A stretch of DNA of 64,000 bases from Pithys albifrons albifrons (GCF_047495875.1 NC_092471.1:19618501-19682500); one strand, 5' to 3'. Shown: positions 23,401 through 38,400, counted from the first letter of the stretch. Notes: generated by a model not told the origin, from the sequence alone. Made by a program: numbers and translations.

Positions 23401-26400
23401 GGCAGGACTCTGGCACTTGTGTTCCCTACACATCTGCTGTCAAACAGAAGGTTCCAACAGGAGAACAGTAACATGTACCACAGGAAACATTCCTTTAATG
23501 GCTATAACACATCCTATAGAAGGAATCTGCTCATGTTTAATACAGATCCTGCATGTCCTTATTTCTTTCTCTTTTAAAAAGGAAGGATATTTATGTCAAA
23601 GGACAACTCAGTCCCCACTGTTACCTGAGTATCACAGCATTAGTGTAAACAGAGCCAAATTCTTTTAAACCAAAAATAACATGAGCCTGTTAAAATATAA
23701 TGCAAAGAACAGAATAAGGAGAAATGAAGATTAACCAATATTAACCAAATTTCTTTTTAAAGAAAAACTCACTTTGCAACATACTCAACCTGAATCAATT
23801 TACAGCACTTTTTATTTCCTAACAAAGAAGCAGTTGCCCAGCTCAGGTAAGCAAAGCCCAGGGCTCTGTTAGGAACAGTGTCACAGGTTGTTCTCAGAAC
23901 TGCTGTGCACCAGAAGGACAATGAAGCTGTCCAAGTAAATGACTGTATTTCAGTAATTCAGAAATAAAAGGGAGGAGGATAGAAACAATTGCCTGCAAAT
24001 GCCAAAATCAAAGTGAGTTTAATTCAAACTACAAAATTTAATTTTATGTTTATTTTTATATATTTTACAGCTAATGTTTCTATTCAACAGACATGATGGT
24101 ATTTACAGTGTGGCTCTCACAGGATTATTTTTTATTGTAAAAGCAAGAAAGTGAGCTCAGCCATTCTGCACTACACATGCAACTACAAATCCTACCTCAT
24201 CTCTGCTGTTCTCCATTGAAGCTGCACTTCCTTTAGGTTCTCTATTTTTACCTAAGAAGAGAAATTAAAGGAGTCCACTGAAAAGCAAGAAATATTACAA
24301 GTTCTTCACATTATGTTTCAACATCCTGAATGAAGGTGCCTGAGTGCCTGTCAGAAACAAAGTGCTGCACAACAAAACATGTCCCACTGTATAGGAAATT
24401 TTACAGAAATCATCTGGGAATGCCTTTCAGTTCAGCCCCAGAGAGGCTGAGGAACAGCTTCCTGTTGGTGCAGAAATCCTGAGGTAAAGGGAGTGTGCAG
24501 AAATAATACCATTAGTCCATCTCTGTTAATCTCTCAGAAGTTACTTCAAGTATTTTCTCTCTCACACACTGACATTGGAAGTAAAGCATCAGATCTGGGT
24601 CCATGGAACCACAAACCCCCCACTGGATACAGGGTGTGACTGAGAACTCCCATCCCTGTGTCCTTGGAATTGTGCAATATATAAAGACTAAAGACCTGCA
24701 ACCTTTTAGCTCTTGTTCCATCCACCAACTCTGTAATGGAGGGGAATGTTTTGTTCAGTGATTCAATATTTGTAAGAAGCTGCTCCAAAGGCTTCAGAAC
24801 AGCAGGATTTTAACCCATGCTCTGCTGAGAAGGAAGTGTAACTACAGGATACATATGAAAATTATTTATGATTTAGCATAAGACTACCAGCACTGCAACT
24901 TATTTATCCTTGAGCTTCAGTTTGGGGAAAACCAACCAATTTTCTTCTACACTTTGAAAAAACTTAAATCACTTTGATTGGAGAATTTAATTCTGTGCTG
25001 AATTGTTTCACTAAATTGTAGCAAAAATTATCCAGCCACTTCCACATGTGAAGGAGGGAATAAAAAATGGAAGCAGAAAACACTTTGGGTCCTTTAAAAC
25101 ACCTGGAATTTCTTCTCTAGAATATTGATAACTCTCTAGAATTACTGGTATTTCTGTATTCCAAGGAAAAAGCTGGGATTTGTAAGGAAGGTGACATTTC
25201 TTCTGGAGATCAGATGCTGCCCATCTTCACTCTTGAGCACTCTGGGCAAGTGATAAACCCACAGAAAATACCAAACTGCTTCCTACTTTAATTGGCCTCT
25301 CTGTGTGTGGCAGGGACATGTTCAACCCTCCTGAGCCACATCACCATCCTCTCCCTCCCCACAACACTCTGCCCAGTAATTCCCAGATCTCCCAAACACT
25401 GGAACAACCCAAGCTCCATCCCTGTATAACCCTGATTGGGCCCCAATCACATCCATCTCTTGTGTTTGCAACAACACCCCGTGGATTACAAGAAAGGCAG
25501 GCACAGCTGCCAAAGGCACTGCCATTACCCACAGAACACTGAGGGGAAGCAAATTCACACAGTTAATGCTGATATTTCTTAATATCTAAGTGTTTAATCT
25601 TTATTTTGCAGCTTCAGTACATCCTTTTGGATGTCCAAGCCAACACTGAAACGTGCCTGCCACGAATTTCCAAGTGTACCCATTTCAAAGACAAGCAAGG
25701 AGCCAAATTCTGCCTTTTAACTGTACAGGATAAAGGCAAAGATTTCTTTTTCCCAGGGTGCTCCTCAGCAAAATCTGCCTTTGAGATGCATCTACAGCAC
25801 AGTTTATTTGCCTGTTCTGCTGAGGTATCCCAGGAATAACTCCCTTTCCCTGTGTCAGCAGCTCAGGTTGGTGCTGGCAGGAGGAAGGGAGAGCCACAGG
25901 CTCAGACTCCCTCAAAACAAAACATTAAAAGAGAAAACCAGCAGGTCAGAAAACCCATGAAACACTTTACTCAGGACAACAGGAGTCTGGAAACAAACTC
26001 CCTGGCACAGCCAGCACACTCTCATTGCTCTGGACTCCACCACTTCAGCACAACCTTCAGCTCATTGAGCAGCAGAGCCTGAAAGGTTTGGCACCTGCAT
26101 CCAGCCTGAGTTAACCAAAGAAACAGCTTAACCAGTTAAATCTGGAGTTTGTTCAGTACTGATAATAACAATACTGATTTTATTCAGCTTGATATAATTT
26201 CACTTTTAATCACTGTAACCAAAACAGTGTTTAAAATTTGCTACCTATTTCTAAGTAAAAATTTCTAGTAACAACTCTGGCCTAGTGTCAGACTCCAGGT
26301 TTTCCAAAGTCCTGTTTCCTTTCCAGATTCCATGGAGAAATCCTTTTGAAGTAACTAGGAAAGCACCACCCCCAGGGCTCCTCCCACAGCTCCAAGCACT

Positions 26401-29400
26401 GCAAAGCCTTGACTGGAGCACAGGAACCTGTTATCCCACCAGTCCAACCTCACCAAGTGTGTATTTGATTTCAGGCTTTAAGAGATTTGGCCCAAACAGA
26501 CCCTTGAAAAGCCTTTGCTTTTCTGATACCCTGAGTTCACTTCCAGAGAAAAAAACCACACCATTTTCTCTAAGAGATTTCCTGTAATTTGCTGAGAAAA
26601 CTCTTTTTAACAAAAAGGTGTTTACAGAAATAAAATATATACATTGAAAGTAAAAAACTCAAACCATAAAAGGTGTTTTTACCTATGATTTTATTTTTAG
26701 ATAATACTGGAGGAGAGTTTGTGTCCTCAGATTCTTCTGATGAGTGAGCCAAGAAATCATGGAGTTTCTGTACCAATGTATTCAACTTGCTTTCACTGTT
26801 AAAACACAAGGAATATTTCAAGTTACTCACAGATCTCACTCTAATTTACCAAGCCTGAAAGAAATTATGCTTAATCTCAATTAATACACACCTACAAGAG
26901 ATTGAAACATTTGTTTCTGCCAAAGGATATCAAAGAAAATACAACACAATTTTTTTAAACCCAGAGTAAATTGGAAGGTGTTCTCATGGACAAAAAAGCA
27001 CCAAGGACTCTGGTAATAACAACATCTCTATTTTAATTGTCACTGTTTACAATTACTGACAGAATTCAAGTGGTAATGTTGCTATGCCAGGAAAACAGTG
27101 AAAAATTAATTTAAGATTCTACTTTGTCAGGAACTAGACAGGAAAAAAAACAATAAAACCTTGGGTTTATTACCAAAAATGTTACACTTGGGGATACAAA
27201 ACACTAGAACTGATGGCAGTTTCACCCCCAACCTTAGAAAAAAAACAGGTGTTGAGTGTGGCAGAGCAACATCCTCATGCAAGACTTATTAAAAATCAAC
27301 TGTCTACATAAACCTGCTGTGTCAGGTGCTGATTTTGCCAAAAATCAACCACACAGGACCACACAGAATCACAGACTCATAGAATGGATTGGGTTGGAAA
27401 AGCCCTCTGAGATCATCAAGTCCAACCCTTGGTCCAACTCCAGTCCCTTTACCAGATCATGGCACTCAGTGCCACGGCCAAGCTCAGCTGAAAAACCTCC
27501 AGGGATGGGGAATCCACCCCCTCTCTGGGCAGCCCATTCCAATCCCTGAGCACTCTCTCTGCAAAGAATTTCTTCCTGATCTCCAACCTAAACCTCCCCT
27601 GGCAGAGCTCAAGCTGTGCCCTCTTGTTCTCCTGCTGGTTGCCTGGGAGAAGAGACCAACCCCCACCTGGGTACAACCTCCTGTCAGGGAGTTGTGGAGA
27701 GTGATGAGGTCTCCTCTGAGCCTCCTCTTCTCCAGCCTGAACACCCCCAGCTCCCTCAGCCTCTCCCCACAGCACTTGTGCTCCAGTCCCTTCTCCAGCC
27801 TCGTTGCTCTTCTTTGGCCCCGCTCCAGCCCCTCAATCTCTTTCCTGACCTGAGGGGCCCAGAACTGAACACAACACTCCAGGTGTGGCCTCCCCAGTGC
27901 TGAGTCCAGGGGAAGGGTCACTGCCCTGGGCCTGCTGCCACCCCGTTGCTGAGCCAGGCCAGGATGCCATTGGCCTTCTTGCCCACCTGGGCACACTCTG
28001 CTGGCTCATCTTCAGCTTCCTGTCAATCCAACCCCCAGGTCCCTTTGCCCCTGGCTGCTCTCCAGCCACTCTGTGCCCACCCTGTGCTGCTGCAGGGGGT
28101 TGTTGGTGTGGCCATGGAGTTGAAGTTCCCACTCAGCTCTCTGCCCCTCTCAGTGCTCTGGAACCTGCCCAGGGCTGACTCACCATGTCTTATCAGCTGC
28201 CCCACACGGCTTTTCCCACTGCTGGCCCACCCTGCCCCTGGGAAGGGAGCCCAGCCAAGGGACACACTACCCACCCTGCTCTGTCTGCCCAGGAACTGCA
28301 AAATAACCCTCCAACAGCAGCAAGAAATCACATTTTCAGTCCCTGTTTTACAGGTCAGGTCATAGAGGCTTGTGAGTATTTATCAGGAGCTCAACCCACT
28401 CACCTTTACCACCTCTACTATTTCTCTGAACACACCAATTTATTACCTTCTGACTTTCAATGGGATTGAGTTCTCTGGAGTGCTTTGTAGTTAGAACAGT
28501 GGGATTTGTTCTCACTGGGGAGTGGGGAGTTATTCCTTGTTATTTCTAACTTGTGTAAGTCTGTGTTATACTGTAGTTTGCTTTTCATTTTCTCTTTTCT
28601 GTATAAATATAGAGAGAGAGTTTAAGTATAAACTGGTTTGAGTTTCTAGTTTTTTTTCTCTCTCCCTATTCTTGGCCAGGGAGAGGAGGGAGGATCTGAC
28701 TCTGTGTTGGGCACTTGGCATTTTGCCAGCTCAGCCCAAGACAAACTGTTATTGCTAAAAAATTTGCTAAAAACACCCCTTGTTTTCTAAGCAGGACGTT
28801 CAGGTGGGTGAGAGCTCTGGAGAGCAAAGAGTGAAAGGGCATCCTCACATCAACACAAATCACTATTTCAACAATGAAAAGAACCACACATAAAACAGCA
28901 TAAAACATCCATTTAAAGAAATAATCAGCAATTTCTGTAAATCTTCTGAAGTGCTCAAAATAAAAGGAAATATCACGTTAAAGGAAAGATTTTCTGCATG
29001 AGCAAAGGGCACTTTTCTTTCAAGGCTACACATGTGCCATCAATCACTTGAGCAACCTCCAAGGAGGGCAGCAAAGCTGTTCAACTCTCAAGTGTGTCTG
29101 AACATTTTCTCCTCAATCTGCCCAAAGTCCCTCCCTGCCCAAGTGGCAGTCCCTGAACTGGGGCTCCCCTTTTCCTCATGGATGGAGGGAGGGCACGCTT
29201 GGAAAGCACCACAGACACTGACAAGGGCACGTGCAGCTGTAACAGCCTGCACCTCTCCTTCAGAAAGGAGATTTAATGGCAATTTACACACACCAACTTA
29301 GGAAAAAAATAGAGTTGCTCAGAGTTATTTGATACCAAAAGCATAGAAAGAGATTTTATATCCACTCCAGACGCTCTGAAGGAAGAAAGCACATTTAGAA

Positions 29401-32400
29401 AGGCCAAAAGAAAGTACGTTTTTGGTAGTAAAAACAAACAAACAAAAAAGCCACACGTGTAATTCTGTTCATTTAGTTTATAAATAACTTGTAACAGCAT
29501 TTTAGAAAGAAAATGGGAACTAGAGATGAGTTCAGTGTTCTCAATGCCAAACAAATCCAGCATGTGTCTCTGTGACCAGCACTTGGAACATTATCTACAA
29601 GCATTTATTAACTCTTATCCTAACTAGCCCAAACTTACTGTTTTCAGAGCAAAATGTTCTTGCTGACAAAAAAACAAAACCCCAAAATATATAAACGAAT
29701 ACTAAAAAGTCTTCTTAAGCTGCATTTCCTCCTGATTAATCATCATACTGTACCATAAGGCTGTATTAAGGAATACCAGGTCAAATCTAGCAAAGGTGTG
29801 ACACTTGGAATGCTTCAGCAGAGGGAAATGTTTATTTTGGGCAGTGCTTTACCTGGACTGGTACAGAAGGGATTTTATGTCGTGTATTTATACTTGAGAA
29901 CAATAATTATTTTTTTAAAGCTCCCACTGCAAAATCCTTATTGTTTGCAACACAGACATTCACTATTCAATTGATCACAACCTGTATTTTAAACACAGCC
30001 TGTGTTTAAATAAAAAAAACACAGAAGCCCAAGAATGTAGGGCCGTGTCAGCAGCACTACTGAGGCAGCAGAACAATCCTCACTGCTGTTTCCAGACTAA
30101 GCCAAAGGCTTCACCATCAGTCTGGAGCTATTTCAACACTGCTCAGCCTAATTAAAACAGGAATAAAAGGGAAGGTGCCCTGCTATTATTGGCTTGGCCA
30201 TGAACCTGATTTGTGACCTTGGAAAACGATCTTGTAAGAATTCATTTCTTACCCACATTCAGAGCAAGTGCTGTAACATCAAACAATAAATGTCTGGCCT
30301 TTAACAGGGTAAGGGAAAGGTCCACAGCAGGCACATCACCTCAAGGGCTAAATGAGTCTACAAATACTTAGAATAAAGAACCAGACGGGGGTTCCCTAAC
30401 CCAGACACAGCACACCCCGCTCAGCGTGGCTGTTGCCCACTGTCCCCTTGCACGTTCCTCCCTGCGCTGGGTTCGTGTGGCAGCGCCCGGCAGGGGGTAC
30501 AGGGTGACAAACTCTGTGAGAAGGTGCCAGAAGCTGCCCCAAGTCCAACAGAGCCGGTGCCAGAGGGCTCCGTGATGGTCCCTATGCCGGCCAGGGCTGA
30601 GCTCACCAGCAGTGCCTCTGGGTAATGTATTTCGGGAGGTGAAACCCCCCTCACACCAGCAGCTGGGAGAGAGGAGTGGGAGGATGTGAGAGCAACAGCC
30701 CTGCAGACACCCAGGAAGGGGAAAAGGAGGGGAGGGGGCTCTGGGGCAGATTGTCCTGCAGCCCCCGGGGGTGTTAAATGTTCAAACACAAACACAGCAA
30801 GGTGGGGTTGGGAGGAGCCCCCTCAGAGAATTGTTCTCACCCTACCAACACAAAAGGTTCAGGCTTGGAGTGCCAGGACTGAGGACAAGGATGACTGATG
30901 ACCTTCAGATTCCAGCTGAATGGTGGGATGGAGGTGAGAAAACAGAACCTCAGCACGTGGGGGGGGGGAGAGGGTTTTTCCCTGTGTGCTGGCTTGACTT
31001 TTGGGGCTTTTCTTTAGGCAGCTGCAGGAAAAGAGCCACTGTTGGCTGGTGAGAGCTCCTTTTCTGGCTCTGCTCTTTGCTATATATGTATATATATAGT
31101 AGTTAAGAACAGTTATCCTTCTTATATCCATTTTCTAATTAAAGCTCCTTTTTCTTAAATTTAATAAGGAGTGATGTGCTTATTGAGGAGGAATCCCCTC
31201 CTCTGTTTTTTGGTAAACATTTTGGTTATTCCCTCAAGCTAAGCCAATGGGGCAGCAGAGACCCCCCTGCAGCTCATGGGACCTCACAAAGGAGCAGGTG
31301 GGACCCCACGGGAACTCGTGCTGAGCAGGCTGTTCTGAACCCCACAGGAAGGAAGCCAGGCTGGAGCAGCCCGAGAGGAACTGCAGCCCCCAGGAAGGAA
31401 CCACTGGGAGAGGCTCAGGAGAGACAGGGCGTGATGGACTGACACAGCCTCCATTCCCATCTCCTGCACTGCCCAGGAGAGGCAGAGAATCAGGGGTGAG
31501 GTTGAACCTGGCAGGAAAGGAGGGGTGGCAGGAAGGTGTTTTAACACTGGGGGTTTATTTCTCATTACCCTACTCTGATTTGATTGGTGACCAGTTCAGC
31601 TGATTTCCCCCACTGGGGTCTGTTCTGCCTGTGATGGTCATTGCTGAGTGGCCCCCCTGTCTTTACCCCAAGCTGAGCTCTCCATGGTATTTTCTCCCCC
31701 TCCCCAGCTGAGGCAGTGTCCCAGTTCAGCAGGTGGGACCAGTTTATCCCTGTGTGGGGGTGACCAAAGCTGTGCATTCTAAACCCTCTGGGCCATTGCC
31801 CAGCAACTGTTCCCAATGGCCCATTGGCAGCAGCTGCCCAGGGCACAGCTGAGCCCTCAGGCTGGGAGCTGGCTGGGAAAGAAGCCTGGCAGAGGAGCTG
31901 GGAGAACTGCCCTGCAGGGACTCCTTGGCACCTCCACACCCACCTGAGGGCTCAGCTCTGCTCAGGGGCCAGCAACCATTCCAAAATCCCCCCTGACTGC
32001 CAGAGTCAGATCCCCCAGGGTGAACTCCCTGCCTTGGGGGAGGCACTGGGGGCTCCCACCCAAACCTGAGGGGAGACAATCTTGGGCTTTGGGGACTTCT
32101 GGGACCACTCACTGGATGCAGAGGAGGAGCAGACCCTGGCCAGGAGGAGCCCACCACTCTCCACCAGACTGTGCCATCATCTGCACCAACAGATTTTTCC
32201 CTTCCTTTTCCTTTGGACTCGGAGGAACCACGTGGGGCTCAGCACAGGGGCCACCAAACCCCCCTGTGTTTGTGCCCCAGGGGGTGGGTTACACTGCTGG
32301 GGTTGGGGGTTAAACCCAATTTCTCTTTGTGCCATTGCATTTATTGTAATATTGTTATTAAACTGTAACTGAGTTATAATCTCTCTTGTGTGTTGGGTTG

Positions 32401-35400
32401 GTTTCTCCTGCCAGTTTACCCTTCAACCAGCACAGAGGGCAGTGATGGAGCAGCTCTGGTGGGCACCATGCCCAGCCCACCCCACCCCACCTGTGTCAGC
32501 TGATGGTGCTCCCCCAAAGCCACATCACCTCAGACACAGAACATTTTAGGGAGCAGTTTCCATTTGGATCCAACTCGCCCCATGTCCATGTGGTCATTCC
32601 CTCTGAAATGGTGAGGAAAATCCCCAGCCAGGGCAGTGCAAGGAACAGGACTGGCCCCTTTAGCAGGAACCCCATTGGGCCCACTGGATTGTACTGTGAA
32701 ACTGAGTAAAATCCTTGTTATTGCACACAGGTTCTATCTACTTTCTTCAGACTTTCTTCAAAAACGTAGGTGGAGAATGTCCCAGTTATTGTCAACATCT
32801 GGAAGAACGGTTTGAAAACTGTATTTTCTTTAAAGAAATCAATTTTCCATTCTTCCACAGGATCCTACCAACTTTTACTCTAAACAGGTGCCCCTCATCT
32901 GAATTTCAAGTGGCTCCTGAAAGTCACTGAGACAGTTTTATCCAAATGTTGACTAACAGGCTTTTCTTAAGTACCTGCTTTCCTTATGTTCAACACTTTT
33001 ATCAGATTTTTCTATGTCTAAACTTTTAGAATCATTCAAGGACACAAGTTTTTTTAATTCATGTTTACAGTTACTCCAAGTTAAGTCCCAGCAATTTTTC
33101 ACTTTTAAAGCTGAAATGAAATGCTGCAGAACAACCTTTAAGCAGACAAAATTAACCAATCCTTAGGAAAAATAATTAAAGAAAAATGAAACCAGATGTG
33201 CCCTTCAACTGCTGGCCTGTGGACTGTCATCCTGTGCCTCAGACTCTGCCCCTCTGCAAACAGCAGAAACCCAACAGCAAGAGACCAACTCTGTGAATTA
33301 AGATGGTGGGAACACACAGGACCTGGCCCTTCAGACAACCAGGCCAGAATCATGTCACCTACAAATCTGCATAAAAGTTTCTCCTGGACTCAGCACTGGG
33401 GAGGCCACACCTGGAGTGTTGTGTTCAGTTCTGGGCCCCTCAGGTCAGGAAAGAGATTGAGGGGCTGGAGTGGGGCCAGAGAAGAGCAACGAGGCTGGAG
33501 AAGGGACTGGATGTGGCACTGAGTGTCCTCTGAAACACCTCCAGGGACAGAGAATCCACCATGTCTTGATCCAACCCCACTGTGATCACCAGCCCAGGGC
33601 ACTCTGTGCCCTGGGCTGGTGATCACAGTGGGGTTGGATCAAGGGTTGGTCTTGATAAGCTCAGAGGTCTCTTCCAACCCAACAGAGAAGAGCAACGAGG
33701 CTGGTGAAGGGACTGGAGCACAAGTGCTGTGGGGAGAGGCTGAGGGAGCTGGGGGTGTTCAGCCTGGAGAAGAGGAGGCTCAGAGGTGACCTCAGCACTG
33801 TCTGGAACTGCCTGAAGGGAAGTTCTGGCCAGGTGGGGGTTGGTCTCTTCTCCCAGGCACTCAGCAATAGGACAAGGGGGCACGATGGGCTCAAGCTCTG
33901 CCAGGGGAAATTGAAGTTGGAGAGCAGAAGGAAATTCTTTGCAGAGAGAGTGCTCAGGCATTGGAATGGGCTGCCCAGAGAGGGGGTGGATTCCCCATCC
34001 CTGGAGGGTTTTCAGCTGAGCTTGGCCGTGGCACTGAGTGCCATGATCTGGTAAAGGGACTGGAGTTGGACCAAGAGTTGGACTTGATGATCTCGAAGGT
34101 CTTTTCCAACCCAACCCATTCTGTCATTCTATGGATGTGGGACTGAGTGAGAATCCACCATGTCTTGATCCAACCCCACTGTGATCACCAGCCCAGGGCA
34201 CAGTGGGGTTGGATCAAGGGTTGGATTGATGATCTCAGAGGTCTTTTCCAACCCAATCCATTCTGTCATTCTATGGATGTGGGACTGAGTGAGAATCCAC
34301 CATGTCTTGATCCAACCCTACTGTGATCACCAGCCCAGGTCACGTAGTGCCCTGGGCTGGTGATCACAGTGGGGTTGGACCAAGGGTTGGATTGATGATC
34401 TCAGAGGTCTTTTCCAACCCAGTCCATTCTATGATTCCATGTGGCACAAGTGAAAGATGGTGTTACAAAGGTATAGAAACAGATCACTTGATCCCAGTGC
34501 TGTTGTTCTTTCAACTCAGCAATGGTTTCCCAAAGGCAAAGCAACGTGGTGCTGTCAAGCCCAGATCAAATTAATATTTTGGACCTTATTTATTTAGACT
34601 GATGTTCCAATTATGCCCAAATAAGTGAGGTTTTACAATCAAGACTCACCCAATCTGTGTTGGCATCACCCAGCCCTGCTGGCAAAGGGCACACACCCTC
34701 CTGCTTTGCCCACACCTGGTGCCCTCCACACCCTCAGCTCTCTCCCTGCTCCTCCACTCCAGGCAAGGATCTGCTCTGACTGGTGCACAGCAGCTGATCC
34801 CCATGGGAAGCAGCCATGTCTGCTCCTGAATCCAAGCACTTCCCCACTGCAGCTCACCCTTCCCAGCAGGAATGTTCTGCAGGCAGAGGGGATTCACTCT
34901 GGGCTGGCAGGGGCTGCACCTTCAGCAGCAGCTCAGTTAGAGATGGGCAGGTGAGACACCACCAACCAACCCCAGAGTGCTCCAGGCTGGAGGGGACCCT
35001 GCAGAGCTCAGCCCTTCAGCACAGGCAGGTCCAGGAGGCCATCCAGGAAAATGCCCAGCCACATTCCCAGTGCCATGGACAGGGGCTGCCCAGCCCTGTG
35101 GGTGACCTGCCCCAGTGCTGGACCATTATCAAACAGCTCAGAGGGAACTGCACCACACTGAGCTCAGCAAACCAGGGACATCAGAAAACACCGGAATACC
35201 AAAGCTCTGCCTGGGAAGAGAGGGAGAGATCCAGCCCTTCAGAGCCAGACTGTGCTGAGGACTTTGTGAACACAACTCACTCTTTTGCTTTGTTTGGAAC
35301 CAACCTTAAATCCACAGGGCCTTAATCAAATGATACCTGAAGACACTCAGTGATGTGGATGAAGTAACTTTGGAGCTTATGTACAGCACAGCAGGCTCAG

Positions 35401-38400
35401 AGCAGTAAACAGAATTATCTTCCTCCAGACACACCAGGGGAATGAGAAAACAGTTCCAAGTCACTAAGAGACCCTTTGAGAAGGAAGATCACACAATTTC
35501 TTTTTGTTGACATCATGCTTCACTAAGAATTGAAAATTAACCTTCATTTTTAACCTGTTTCTTTAACAGGATCTTAAAGCCAGCCAGACAAAAAAACATC
35601 ATCCCCAACACAGAACTGAGACAAACAACCTCACTGTCAGGTTGGCTTCAATACCACACACAAGGGGAAAGGCAGTGCTGAAATCACCTGCAAGCTGGAC
35701 AAGACTGAGGTCACCACTTGAAAACCAGAACACAGAACTTGCATCCTCACAAAAATCAGGACAAACTGCACCCTTGCCCACACTAAGGGAGCTCAGAGCA
35801 GCACATCCAACACACCAGCCAGACAGCTGGACTTACATGCTTGAACACTCTGGGAAGGGAGGGAAGGGCCCCATGTCCAGCACCATCAGGGCCCCCAACC
35901 TAAAACTGCCTTTGGCTTCACTTTTCTTCTGCCTCTGGAGCTGGTCACAGGTTCCCACTGAGCCATCCTGCAGTACCAACAATGCCTGGGAATTAAAGCC
36001 TGTCCTGCAGCTCCCCCAGACATTCCCAACCATCCTTCCCACAGGATTTAAGGGCTGTAGCCCATGTGAAGTTTAGTTTTTTATTTTACAAGATTAAAGC
36101 CACCTCAGTTTCCCCACTGCCAGTCCTGAATTTACTCCCTATTTCCTAGTTCTGCTTTACCTGATGGGTGTATTTGCCCAACGAGGCCTCTGGGCTGAGC
36201 CTGTGAAAAACCCCCAGGCAGAGCAACTCAGACAGAAATTTCTACAACTGTGCAGCTTTTGGATTTGCAAATAAACTGCTTAAATAGCACCAAAGTTGCC
36301 ACTGGTCAGCAACCTGTGTAACCAAGCTCTTGATTTTTTCAAGGTTTCACTCCTTTTCTAGAGAAAGAAAAAAAATCAACACCAATCAATCCATCTTGAA
36401 TGATAACTGGATTTTATCACAGACTATGAAAGTTTAATTTTTCTCCTTTGGTAAATCAGGGCACTTTCCCTCTTTTGGAGTCACTATAAACCCTTCCCTT
36501 ATATTTGCCACTGAATTCCTCCAGTTTCTTGTTTCCCCCTCCCCACAGCACTGGCACAACCTGGCACTGCCCCAGCCAGAACTGATTCCTCTTCCCAATC
36601 CCCTGCAGGCCCAGGCTGAGCTCCAGCAACACCAAAGTGATTCCAGCAGGCTCAGCACCATCCCCAGGCCTTGCCTTGATCAAGGACACTTGGAATGATT
36701 GGAGTGACCAAACTTCACATGCACTTTGTCACAGACCACAGAGATTTGTTTTATGGGGAGCACAGCCCACTTTAGCTTTGCTTTGGTATCCTCCATGTAA
36801 AAACCTCTCCCTTTTCCACCCTCCAAGCAGAGGGTGCAGGAGTCCAGCTGGGAGAGAACTGGGAATTTCAGGCTTCCACAATTAAGGTCACCTTATTGCA
36901 GAATTCATATTACACCAAATCATTGCACAGAAAATGAAGACACTCAGCACCATCCCCAGGCCTTGCCTTGATCAAGGACACTTGGAATGATTGGAGTGAC
37001 CAAACTTAACATGCACTTTGTCACAGACCACAGAGATTTGTTTTATGGGGAGCACAGCCCACTTTAGCTTTGCTTTGGTATCCTCCATGTAAAAACCTCT
37101 CCCCTTTCCACCCTCCAAGCAGAGGGTGCAGGAGTCCAGCTGGGAGAGAACTGGGAATTTCAGGCTTCCACAATTAAGGTCACCTTATTGCAGAATTCAT
37201 AATACACCAAATCATTGCACAGAAAATGAAGACACCCTGAGCTGAGCCCTGCACAGACCCTGACACAGCTCACACAGCCCTGACAGAGAGAAATAACAAA
37301 GTCACTGCAGTCTCTCAGAGACTCAATCCCAGTGGTGCAAACGTTGGTTCTGGGGCACACCTGGCACAGAACACGAGTCAAGGAATGCAGCTGTGCCACT
37401 CCAGGGCAGCGTGAAGGGACTCAGAGTGTCCCTGCAGGGAACACAGAGGGCTGGGACTGACTCACTGTTACTGTGGCATCCCATCTGACACCCCAAACAA
37501 TCTGTAACATCACTCAGAACAAAGACAGAACTCACTCAAACGTGCAGAAAATTCAACAAAAACCTTCAGACCAAGTGACCAACATCACACTGTGAGCTGA
37601 AAAGTTTGAGTAAAAAAAATAGAGCAAAGTTTGTTTTGCCAACTTAAAAAATCTGCACTCCTTCCTCTGACTACCAGAAGGTCCAAGTGAGTAAATTCCC
37701 AAGTTTTCTGTTTCTATGGCCATGTTTATTTTGTACCATGTATGAGAATGGGCTAAGTCACCATGACAAAGCTTTCTGTGCTTTAAAACAAAAAAGGACT
37801 AAATCCCCAAGTTTTTGGGGCACAAATTGTAGAGAAATCTTTATAAACATCTACAGAGGCAGCATTTTTTTAGAAGGGTCTTAGTAAGTTACTCCAGTTT
37901 TCATCATTCTAAATCTTGTATGCTGGAAGACTCCTAAGATTTTAACATTAAATAAAAAAATTTCTTATTACAGAAGTTTAAAACTTCACCAACAGCACAC
38001 TGATTGTTTTTCTTTTAAACAGTGTAAGTCTGGATTCCACAAGTGAACAGACTTTCCTGTCAAATTGAATTTTTTGCACACTTTCCAAAGCATCTGAATG
38101 AGAATCCCCTGGGCCTTTATTTCTGCAGGTGAGCAGGGGATGGATGGAGGGGGGACAGGAATGGGGGGACAGGAATGGGGAGGGGACAGGAATGGGGAGG
38201 GGACAGGAATGGGGAGGGGGGACAGGAATGGGGAGGGGGGACAGGAATGGGGAGGGGGGACAGGAATGGGGAGGGGGGACAGGAATGGGGAGGGGGGACA
38301 GGAATGGGGAGGGGGGACAGGAATGGGGAGGGGGGGACAGGAATGGGGAGGGGGGACAGGAATGGGGAGGGGGGACAGGAATGGGGAGGGGGGACAGGAA

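Larger units (their letters stand above)
33376..34440 (+). mobile_element. Composite CR1 element with internal hairpins
   Basis: A CR1 segment (33376-33510) is joined to a tail segment with a 79-bp hairpin (33565-33643). It then continues as a second CR1 3' end (33680-34133) followed by two more tail units, each with a hairpin (34164-34218 partial, 34306-34384 full). The first two parts and both junctions recur in inverted orientation at 51403-52160. Confidence 0.85.

Noticed and set aside
23625..23686. A 62-bp in-frame segment with good splice signals, first considered as ATRX exon 4
   Set aside because: The peptide has no similarity to ATRX, and the 53-bp exon at 21803-21855 fits in length, phase and sequence.
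27484..27996. Frames reading [10 protein letters not shown] and [15 protein letters not shown] in many places
   Set aside because: These are the 3' ends of CR1 LINEs, truncated and repeated through the window, not host genes.
34816..35325. A 169-codon + strand frame in ATRX intron 1
   Set aside because: No recognisable domain and no splice or promoter context; likely chance in GC-rich DNA.
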